NCBI GenBank assembly: GCA_910586365.1
Contig: CAJUGP010000033.1
Span: 1-24,504, forward strand
Length of the DNA: 24,504 nt
Direction of reading: 5' to 3'
Source: an uncultured Christensenella sp.
Lineage (GTDB): Bacteria; Bacillota; Clostridia; Christensenellales; Borkfalkiaceae
The notes beneath the pieces were generated by a model. The model did not search any database. It saw nothing but the letters and a program-made list of their open reading frames with translations, and was not told the DNA's origin. Position 1 is the first letter of the stretch; the number at the start of each line of letters is the position of its first letter. Positions 16,751-22,268 of this stretch are shown here, piece by piece. The position numbers and the translations under genes were made by a program.

Positions 16751-16868
16751 CCCCCTTGTTAAAGGGGGATTTAGGGGGATTGCCTCCTCGATCTGTCCCC
16801 TTGTTAAATCCCCCCTGCGCTTCGCGCTTCCCCCCTTACTTTAAGGGGGGCTTAGGGGATCAAGGGGG
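16751..16868. repeat. C/G-rich palindromic dispersed repeat inside the phage operon
   Basis: About 118 bp with inverted ends CCCCCTTG (16751-16758) and CAAGGGGG (16861-16868). Inside are nested hairpins: CCCCCTT-GTT-AAAGGGGG (16751-16768), GCGC-TTC-GCGC (about 16817-16827), and CCCCCCTTACTTTAAGGGGGG. The unit resembles the CCCCCTTGTTAAAGGGGGATTTAG-type repeats found scattered in many bacterial genomes. It fills the 171-bp gap between the scaffold-like and capsid genes without disrupting a frame, and could fold in the mRNA. A frame through it (16687-17052) is not a gene. Confidence 0.8.
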
Positions 16869-16883
16869 ATTGCTACTTTCGCG

Positions 16884-17210
16884 CTATTTCTTTTTCAGAT
16901 ATCCAAGGGCAAGCGCGCCCGCCTCGCGGATACTTCTGGGTTTTTGCACGGGCGCGGTTACGCCCGCGCCGCCGCCCGTCATGAGCGGCACGCCTTTGAG
17001 CGACTGCAAATACTCGCTCAACACGCGGGCGCGCACGCCTTCGTTGCCTTGAACGAGCTTAAAAAGCTCTTCGTCGCTCGGAAGCTTCTCTTCCGCCTGC
17101 GCCGCCTGCGTTTGGGGAAATTCACTGCGACGGGTATTTTCTTCCCGCTGCGCGGCGGTGCGTTCTTCCTCTCCGCTCCCTTCGATTTGCCGTTCTTCCT
17201 GTTCTTTCAT
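16884..17210 (-). CDS. Small charged phage protein, probable scaffold
   Basis: 108 residues. The first 45 are almost entirely charged and polar (KEQEERQIEGSGEEERTAAQREENTRR), followed by a helix (SDEELFKLVQGNEGVRARVLSEYLQSL), a Gly-rich turn and a basic C-terminal helix (REAGALALGYLKKK). Scaffolding proteins between portal and capsid typically have this charged helical character, with a basic C-terminal end that binds the coat; 108 residues is short for one. AAGGAG lies 9 nt before the ATG within the portal gene end, and the start overlaps the portal stop as ATGA. Confidence 0.65.
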   Translation of the reverse strand: MKEQEERQIEGSGEEERTAAQREENTRRSEFPQTQAAQAEEKLPSDEELFKLVQGNEGVRARVLSEYLQSLKGVPLMTGGGAGVTAPVQKPRSIREAGALALGYLKKK

Positions 17211-19075
17211 TCGGTTTGACTCCTTTTCGTGCGGTGCGCCTCAAGATGACGCAGCATTCTCTCTTTCACCGCGTCGTCGCGTTCCCCGCCCGAAAGAAGG
17301 GCGCGGGTGTGCTCCGCGATATGCAGAGCGTGGTCGTCGTAGCCGTCGGCTTCGACTTCTTTTGTGAGCAGCAGCACGTTTTCTTTCTCCGCCTTGCGCA
17401 GATGCAGACGGGAAATATCGCGTGCGTTTTCGAGCGAACCGTACCCCAATGCGTCGAGTACTTTGTTACGGGCGTCGTCGCTCATGCGCCCGTCCTTGTC
17501 TTGGAGCAGCCCCAGCTCGAGCATGGCGAGCAGCTCTTCGCGCTCCCGCTCGGGCGTCGTTTCGTATCCCGTATCAAACTGCACGTCGTCCGAAGAGATA
17601 TCGCTGCCCTGAAAGCAAACAAGCTCGGTATATCCGCCCGTACCCGTCATACGCAGTACGCGCTGCGCCGAAGCGAACTGACGGTAAAGGTGCAGAATCT
17701 GTTTGCCCGCTTCCTTTACGGCTCGTTCGACGCTTTCCACGCTCATGCGCATGCGGTTGGTATCCTGATCGATCAGCAGCTGCAACCCCGTGGCGGACGT
17801 GACGTGCGTCGGATTAAGCGAGTTGCGCGTCACTTGGCTCATGCCCGAAACAAGAATGAATTCGTTGGAAATGCGTTCTTCTTCCTTTTCAAACTCGTCC
17901 GGCAGCGAACCGCAATCGAGAAATTCGGGCTTGGCAGAGCCTTGGCGGTAGACGAGCACTTTTCCCGGGTAAAGCCCCTCGTCCGCCAACTCTTCCGCGT
18001 CCACCGAACCGTCCTCGACGGCAATCACCCCCATAGACAGGCGGTTGAGAAATTCGTGCTTGCGGTTGCGAACCGCGTTGTACGCCCGCTGTAAGGGGAT
18101 CATTCTGTCTACGACGCACGTTCCGTAAAACGCGCCCGCAAGTCCGATACACGTCTGCCTGATAAACGGCAGCGTGCGTTCGCCTCGGTCGCCGTTGCGA
18201 TACGGGAGCGGTCCCTCGAACAAGAGCACGCCGCCCGCCGCTATTTCCAGCCGTCCGTCGGGATACTGCCCGTTCGGACGGATATACCGTTCGATTAAAA
18301 TTTCCGCGTTTTCGATTGCGGGACGGAAGTCGCCGTCCGAAGGGCGTTTCCAGCCGCCCGCCGCGGAATACGGCGCAAGCGGGAAATCGGTCACCGTGCG
18401 CCCTTTCAGCTCCAAGCCGAATTTTTCGTAAATATCGCTCACGGGCACGGCTTTGGCGTGAATCAAGCTTTTCACTTCGCTCATGTCTTCCGCCGTCAGC
18501 GAATCGGGATAGATTTCAAACGGCGAGAGCGCGACGACGTTCACGTCCCCCTCGTGCACCGATTTGCCCGTTTCGTCCGTGCCGATCACGTTTCCGTCGT
18601 CGTAATTCCACACGACTTTGTAAAACGCCGTGCCGCACGATTCCGACCACAGCGTCGCCCGCTCGACGACTTTATCGAGGTCGACGCGGTTCTTCACCGA
18701 TTTCAAAATGTTAGAACACAGCCGCGCCGTTTTCACGTCGTCGTCCGCATCGGAAAACGCGCGCACGTTGAGCGAAGGACGCACCTTCGCAAGCCGAGCG
18801 AGCCGCGTTTCGATCGTGGGCGCGATGTGGTTGAAGCACTTGCGCGACTGCCAAAAAAAGCCGTCGTCTTCCTCCTCGACGCCGCGCGGCGAAATGTCGC
18901 AATATTGGTTTCCGCCGATAAAATTCATATTGAGCTGCCAGCCGCGCTCGATCTGCCGCCGCATCTCGCGCCGTTTTTCAAAATCGGCGTAAAGCTCCGC
19001 GACGAGTTTCTTTTTCCGCCGCGCCTCGGCGTCCGCTCTGCGCCGCCGTTCGTTTAACGTTTCCCTTTCCTTCAT
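17207..19075 (-). CDS. Phage portal protein (P22-like)
   Basis: 622 residues; forms the dodecameric ring at one capsid vertex through which DNA is packaged. The N-terminus is helical and charged (KERETLNERRRRADAEARRKKKLVAELY). Portal hallmarks follow: MNFIGGNQYCDISPRG, FNHIAPTIETRLARLAKVRPSLNVRA, ATLWSESCGTAFYKVVWNYDDG, VVALSPFEIYPDS, RYIRPNGQYPDGRLEIAAGGVLL, RMIPLQRAYNAVRNRKHEFLNR and GMSQVTRNSLNPTHVTSATGLQLLIDQDTNR. Size is close to P22 gp1 (about 725). Start choice: AGAGG lies 8 nt before the ATG at 19075, which also overlaps the upstream stop as ATGA. An open frame to 19339 adds only out-of-frame antisense text. The coupling places it in the head operon. Confidence 0.9.
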   Translation of the reverse strand: MKERETLNERRRRADAEARRKKKLVAELYADFEKRREMRRQIERGWQLNMNFIGGNQYCDISPRGVEEEDDGFFWQSRKCFNHIAPTIETRLARLAKVRPSLNVRAFSDADDDVKTARLCSNILKSVKNRVDLDKVVERATLWSESCGTAFYKVVWNYDDGNVIGTDETGKSVHEGDVNVVALSPFEIYPDSLTAEDMSEVKSLIHAKAVPVSDIYEKFGLELKGRTVTDFPLAPYSAAGGWKRPSDGDFRPAIENAEILIERYIRPNGQYPDGRLEIAAGGVLLFEGPLPYRNGDRGERTLPFIRQTCIGLAGAFYGTCVVDRMIPLQRAYNAVRNRKHEFLNRLSMGVIAVEDGSVDAEELADEGLYPGKVLVYRQGSAKPEFLDCGSLPDEFEKEEERISNEFILVSGMSQVTRNSLNPTHVTSATGLQLLIDQDTNRMRMSVESVERAVKEAGKQILHLYRQFASAQRVLRMTGTGGYTELVCFQGSDISSDDVQFDTGYETTPEREREELLAMLELGLLQDKDGRMSDDARNKVLDALGYGSLENARDISRLHLRKAEKENVLLLTKEVEADGYDDHALHIAEHTRALLSGGERDDAVKERMLRHLEAHRTKRSQTE

Positions 19076-19356
19076 ATTGTTTTCCTCTCTTTCTTTTCGA
19101 CCGCTTCCCCGCTCTCTTCGAGCAGAGCAAGCAGTTTTTTCCGTTCCTCGGCAAGCTCCTCGTCCGAAAGATCGGCATATCCGTCCTGCATGAGAAGTTT
19201 TGCCGCTTTGAGGTCGGGGGGAATGTCTTTCGTCGTTTCCTTTCGCTTCAAGAGCTTCATTTCCCCGTCCTGTACGCCGTATTCTTCGGTCACCTCCGCA
19301 ACCGAATAGCCGAGCGCCACCTTTCTGATCGCCTTCCAAATCGCCTCGTCCTGCAT
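19072..19356 (-). CDS. Small phage protein between terminase and portal, HTH-like; possible small-terminase analogue
   Basis: 94 residues. The helical N-terminus AIWKAIRKVALGYSVAEVTEEYGV looks like a helix-turn-helix. It is followed by MKLLKRKETTKDIPPDLKAAKLLMQDGYADLSDEELAEERKKLLALLEES, a charged helical tail. Proteins with a VTKDIPPDLxAxK-like segment sit next to terminases in some Clostridial phages, where they may recognise DNA or help the small terminase. The order is unusual, since TerS normally precedes TerL. The start overlaps the TerL stop by one base (TAATG) and the stop overlaps the portal start (ATGA). Role is inferred. Confidence 0.65.
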   Translation of the reverse strand: MQDEAIWKAIRKVALGYSVAEVTEEYGVQDGEMKLLKRKETTKDIPPDLKAAKLLMQDGYADLSDEELAEERKKLLALLEESGEAVEKKERKTI

Positions 19357-20801
19357 TACGTTCGCCCCCTGCCGCGCCGCAGCGCCCTGATCCGCCTGTC
19401 TTTATCGCGCGCGATCACGCTTAATTCCTTCCGTTCCGCCGCCGTCGCCTTGGGGCGGGTCATCAGATAGTACCGCAATTCGTCCATGGCATGGTCGTCG
19501 CGCTTGACGGGGCTTTCGCCCGCGCCCCAAAAATAGCCCTTGAATTCGCGTATCATGTGCGTGCAGCACGAAAAAATATAGAGATTGGGCTGCCCGTTCT
19601 TGCGGTTGAGATAGCTCTTTACCTGCGCGATCCCGCCGAACACGTCTTTCTTGCCGCAAGGCTCCACCGCCACGCCGCGTTCGTAAAACAGCTCGCTCAC
19701 GCTCTTGACCGCCGCCAGCGTGCGCTGCGACGCCGCCGAATCGATGAGCGCGCGCAGTCTGCCCCTGCCGTCGCGCTTCCAGCCGATTCGCTCGCTCGTC
19801 TTGCCGATTGCTTCGGCATGATAATCGATATCCCTGCCCGCCTCGTAGTGCTCCGCAACGACGTAAACGTTTCCGTCGTAGTCGACCGCATACCAATGCG
19901 CCGAAAGCGGATTGTTCAGCCCCGGATCGATCGAAATGGTATCCTGCCACTCTGCGGGAACGGGGAACGGGGCGATCACGTGCACGCTTTCGTCGAATTC
20001 GGGATACACCAACCCTTCGCGCGCCGAAAATCTTCCGTAACGGCGCGATTGCAGCGTCGTTTCGTCGAGCGTATCGTTCAGCAGCTTGATCTCGCTTTTA
20101 GCTAAATAGGGATTGTCTTCCCACTCCATAAATTCGTACCAGATTTCGGGATTGTTTCTGCGGTTGAGATAAATCTCCTCATAGACGAAGGTCAGCCCCT
20201 TCAACGGCGTCATCGTTCCGAAAATATCCCCTTTGCGGTCGGCGACGCGCATCACGCATTCCTCGTAAACGTCCCTGGGCGGTTCTTCGTCGAACCACAC
20301 GAAATCGAGCGAACTGCCTTGAAATTTTTCCCTGCCTTGATCGCAGCTCTTGAACCCGATCACCGACGTGCCTCCGAACACGTTTTTCACGAAAATCTGG
20401 TCGATCACGCCGCGCGCGGGATTGTCCTTTCTGCCGCTGAGCATCACGATGTCCGCGATCCAGTCGGGGCGCAGATAATACAAAATCTTCTGCTGCGCGA
20501 CGTCGCGCTGAACCTGCGCCGTGAGCGAAACCACCCAGCCGAAGGTATCCTTTTTATTCTTGCGGTAAGGGTGCGTGCCGCGCGCGATCCACACCGCTTC
20601 GGCGGCGCCGCACTGCGTTTTGCCCGATCGGTTTCCGCCGAACACCCAACGGTTTCGTTTTTTGCATTTGTGGAACGCGATCTGTTTTTTATGCTTTTTC
20701 CGCCCCGCGTTATAGCGCGCAAGGCGGTCGGCTTGCGCGCGTTTTGCGATTTCCGCGTCGAGCCGTTTGAGTTTTGTCAAGATTTCGTCCGTATTCGCCA
20801 A
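19356..20801 (-). CDS. Phage terminase large subunit (TerL)
   Basis: 481 residues; an ATPase-nuclease that threads DNA into the prohead and cuts it. The ATPase part has Walker A GGNRSGKT (about 55-62), Walker B LDFVWFDEE (about 165-173) and a GTMTP coupling motif (about 195-199). The RNase-H-like nuclease part has SIDPG (about 290-294), ALIDS (about 351-355) and DDHAMDEL (about 435-442), so the acidic cluster is present and the enzyme looks intact. Start choice: AGAGGA is 6 nt before a TTG at 20801, while the GTG at 20816 has no site; either start is possible. It is the first gene of the head operon, 44 bp from the divergent secreted-protein gene. Confidence 0.92.
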   Translation of the reverse strand: MANTDEILTKLKRLDAEIAKRAQADRLARYNAGRKKHKKQIAFHKCKKRNRWVFGGNRSGKTQCGAAEAVWIARGTHPYRKNKKDTFGWVVSLTAQVQRDVAQQKILYYLRPDWIADIVMLSGRKDNPARGVIDQIFVKNVFGGTSVIGFKSCDQGREKFQGSSLDFVWFDEEPPRDVYEECVMRVADRKGDIFGTMTPLKGLTFVYEEIYLNRRNNPEIWYEFMEWEDNPYLAKSEIKLLNDTLDETTLQSRRYGRFSAREGLVYPEFDESVHVIAPFPVPAEWQDTISIDPGLNNPLSAHWYAVDYDGNVYVVAEHYEAGRDIDYHAEAIGKTSERIGWKRDGRGRLRALIDSAASQRTLAAVKSVSELFYERGVAVEPCGKKDVFGGIAQVKSYLNRKNGQPNLYIFSCCTHMIREFKGYFWGAGESPVKRDDHAMDELRYYLMTRPKATAAERKELSVIARDKDRRIRALRRGRGRT

Positions 20802-20828
20802 AATATATCCTCTCACGCCAAAAATATT

Positions 20829-20843
20829 GCGCTATCATAGCGC
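20829..20843. promoter_or_regulatory. 15-bp palindrome with a -10-like sequence on each strand, between divergent genes
   Basis: GCGCTATCATAGCGC (GCGCTAT, one central base, ATAGCGC). Its core reads TATCAT on plus and TATGAT on minus, so one site could supply the -10 box for both the terminase operon and the 20846 gene. No convincing -35 box is seen on either side. It may instead be a regulator site. The plus-strand ATG begins 2 bp after the palindrome. Confidence 0.5.
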
Positions 20844-20845
20844 CT

Positions 20846-21538
20846 ATGAAACGTATCTTCTGTCTCATACTTTTTGCCGCCCTTTTTCTCGCGCCTCTTG
20901 TGCAGGCGCGCCCCGTACGCGCATCCGCCGCCGAAACCGATTACGCGGTGGCTTCGACGCAGGAAGTTTGGTTTTATTCCTCTCCCGACGAATCGAGCGG
21001 CTTGTTTTTACTGCCGAAATCGTACTACGTGAAAATCGTAGAAGAGAGCGACCCCTTTATGAAAGTGGAGTACGGCGACGGAACCGCCGTTCCCCGCATC
21101 GCGGGTTATTGCAAACGCGGCAGCGTTACGCCCGTTCCCTTTACGCCCGCGCGCCCCTTTCTCGATAAAAAAGTGACGCTTACTTACACCCTTTCTGGCT
21201 CGTTCGAGGGCGAATTCGACAGTCTTGAAAAAACCTTTTCGTATTTAGGCAGCACCTTCCGCGGTACGGCGCGCTATTGGTACGTGTACGCGGACGGGCA
21301 ATTCGGTTACGTTGCCGCCGAAGGCGAACCCGAATACGAACTGAACGTGGACTACCTGACGAACGATACCGCGGGCGGCTCGCCCGAATCGCCCGATTCG
21401 CCGCGCAGTCCCCTCACGGGCGTGCAGATCGCGCTCGTCTGCATTGCGGTGTGCGCCGCGCTCGCCGTGTCCGCGTTCGTCTTTTTCTCGCGTAAAACGC
21501 CGCCCGTCCGCAGAGAAGAGAGCGACGATTTCGTTTGA
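20846..21538 (+). CDS. Secreted, C-terminally membrane-anchored protein with SH3-like ectodomain
   Basis: 230 residues. Signal peptide MKRIFCLILFAALFLAPL... with likely cut after ASA (26-28). The ectodomain (about 30-175) begins with YAVASTQEVWFYSSPDE, FLLPKSYYVKIVEESDPFMKVEYGDG and AGYCKRGSVTPV, an SH3-like pattern; a second beta-rich part carries GTARYWYVYADGQFGYVA. After a Ser/Pro-rich spacer come one membrane span (about 191-214) and a short cytoplasmic tail. Function unknown. The start at 20846 is chosen because a signal peptide begins there; longer frames from 20774 run into the terminase region. No Shine-Dalgarno sequence precedes it. It diverges from TerL, and its last 187 bp overlap the opposing regulator frame. 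Confidence 0.75.
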   Translation: MKRIFCLILFAALFLAPLVQARPVRASAAETDYAVASTQEVWFYSSPDESSGLFLLPKSYYVKIVEESDPFMKVEYGDGTAVPRIAGYCKRGSVTPVPFTPARPFLDKKVTLTYTLSGSFEGEFDSLEKTFSYLGSTFRGTARYWYVYADGQFGYVAAEGEPEYELNVDYLTNDTAGGSPESPDSPRSPLTGVQIALVCIAVCAALAVSAFVFFSRKTPPVRREESDDFV

Positions 21539-22050
21539 CGGACGGCAAGCGTCTTTTTCCGCCGTTTCTTCACGATTTCGCCCTCTCTGCCCTCGCGCAC
21601 GGCGTTAAACACGCGCATGAATAACCGATCGCGCCCGAATTCGATCAAAAAGCGTTCGCCCGTCCAACCCCTCGCGCACAGCAGCATGCGAACCTTTTGC
21701 AGCAGCGCGTTCTGCCTGCGGTAATAACTGCGCTCGCTGTACGAGAGCGGATACTCTTCCCCCTGCGCGTGAAAATACCGGTACCCGACAAGATAACGCT
21801 CTTCGTCGCTGAGCGCGCCCAACGCCGAAAGCAGATCCCTTTCGAGCGCTTCGAGCGTTTCGCAGAACAGCAGTTCCTCCGCGATCTCACACGCCGCCGC
21901 AAACGCGTCGCGCTTTTTATACGACAAAGCCGCTTTGTTGCGCGCGCTCTGCCGCACCGCTTCCTGAAAACTTTTCAGATGCGGATATACGTACAGCACC
22001 GTTTTCACGTAATCGCTTTCGCCTATTGTGATCCTTTCGTTTTTTTCCAT
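21352..22050 (-). CDS. Sigma-region-4-like / phage late-regulator-like DNA-binding protein
   Basis: 232 residues. The core (about 1-165) is helical. EALERDLLSALGALSDEERYLVGYRYF followed by YPLSYSERSYYRRQNALLQKVRMLL (about 100-124) has the layout of sigma-70 region 4 and of ArpU/RinA-type late-gene activators of Gram-positive phages. That fits a regulator lying upstream of a head operon, though the operon is separated from it by one opposite-strand gene. Residues about 172-232 are low-complexity and encoded antisense to the end of the 20846 gene, so the tail is doubtful. Start 22050 lies about 40 nt after a TGC-TATAAT promoter; AGAGG is 12 nt upstream. A frame to 22152 would span the promoter. 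The family is an inference. Confidence 0.65.
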   Translation of the reverse strand: MEKNERITIGESDYVKTVLYVYPHLKSFQEAVRQSARNKAALSYKKRDAFAAACEIAEELLFCETLEALERDLLSALGALSDEERYLVGYRYFHAQGEEYPLSYSERSYYRRQNALLQKVRMLLCARGWTGERFLIEFGRDRLFMRVFNAVREGREGEIVKKRRKKTLAVRQTKSSLSSLRTGGVLREKKTNADTASAAHTAMQTSAICTPVRGLRGESGDSGEPPAVSFVR

Positions 22051-22074
22051 ATGCTTATCCGACCTCTCGCAAAA

Positions 22075-22090
22075 AAACAAACGTTTGTTT
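22075..22090. promoter_or_regulatory. Perfect 16-bp palindrome, operator candidate 1
   Basis: AAACAAACGTTTGTTT. It covers about +1 to +16 of the predicted transcript of the sigma-like regulator, a classic repressor position. A near copy lies at 22143-22158. It contains AAAC-N4-GTTT, loosely like the Gram-positive LexA box (CGAACN4GTTCG), but only loosely. Confidence 0.6.
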
Positions 22091-22096
22091 GAGTTT

Positions 22097-22105
22097 ATTA
22101 TAGCA
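22097..22105 (-). promoter_or_regulatory. Extended -10 promoter of the sigma-like regulator
   Basis: Minus strand TGCTATAAT (TG-n-TATAAT). Predicted start near 22090. No -35 match is seen, which is common for extended -10 promoters. It lies between the two palindromes. Confidence 0.6.
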
Positions 22106-22142
22106 CGCCACCGCCCGTTCGTGCGCGACGACTGACAGAAAA

Positions 22143-22158
22143 AAACAAACATTTGTTT
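22143..22158. promoter_or_regulatory. Near-perfect 16-bp palindrome, operator candidate 2
   Basis: AAACAAACATTTGTTT, identical to the first palindrome except at one central base. Centre-to-centre spacing is 68 bp. It is about 60 bp upstream of the regulator start and 75-110 bp upstream of the divergent beta-propeller promoter. Confidence 0.6.
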
Positions 22159-22233
22159 ATTTCTATTATACAGATTATCGTTGCCATACGTCTGTCATAT
22201 TTATTAAAATTTTTTCGGAAAACTCAAAAAATA

Positions 22234-22262
22234 TTGTGTTTTTCGCGCGCGCGTGCTATAAT
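22234..22262 (+). promoter_or_regulatory. Promoter of the beta-propeller gene, predicted leaderless transcript
   Basis: TTGTGT (22234-22239), 17-bp spacer, extended -10 TGC-TATAAT (22257-22262). The start of transcription expected 6-8 bp after the -10 coincides with the ATG at 22269. The same TGCTATAAT sequence occurs in the opposing regulator promoter. Confidence 0.65.
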
Positions 22263-22268
22263 GAGGTT

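Larger units (their letters stand above)
13218..20801 (-). mobile_element. Phage head and DNA-packaging cassette (podovirus-like), without tail, lysis or integration genes
   Basis: Eight intact minus-strand genes run in the order TerL, small HTH-like protein, portal, scaffold-like, capsid, connector-like, stabilisation/nozzle-like, coiled-coil protein. Most junctions overlap by 1-11 bp, and a strong terminator closes the unit. Both ends lie inside the window next to non-phage genes. No integrase, recombinase, excision, replication, tape-measure, tail-fibre, holin or endolysin gene was found on either strand, and no flanking attachment repeat was recognised. Composition looks like the neighbours. 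It may be a domesticated remnant, a satellite-like element or a gene-transfer-agent-like unit; these cannot be separated here. Confidence 0.75.

Noticed and set aside
16687..17052. Plus-strand frame through the C/G-rich repeat
   Set aside because: Its text (SPLLKGDLGG / PPYFKGGLGDQGG) is the usual false translation of this repeat family, and it is antisense to the scaffold-like gene.
19076..19339. N-terminal extension of the portal gene
   Set aside because: The extra 88 codons overlap the 94-residue gene in another frame and have no homology-like pattern. The ATG at 19075 has a good ribosome site and an ATGA junction.
22051..22152. Upstream start for the sigma-like regulator
   Set aside because: It would place the TGC-TATAAT promoter and one palindrome inside the coding sequence, and the added residues look like translated regulatory DNA.
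22075..22158. Calling the twin palindromes LexA boxes
   Set aside because: Only the AAAC-N4-GTTT core matches, and the outer C/G positions differ from the consensus. Kept as a hypothesis, not an annotation.
13170..22250. Attachment-site direct repeats flanking the phage cassette
   Set aside because: I compared the sequence at both edges by eye and found no convincing shared core, no tRNA gene and no integrase. A short core could still have been missed.
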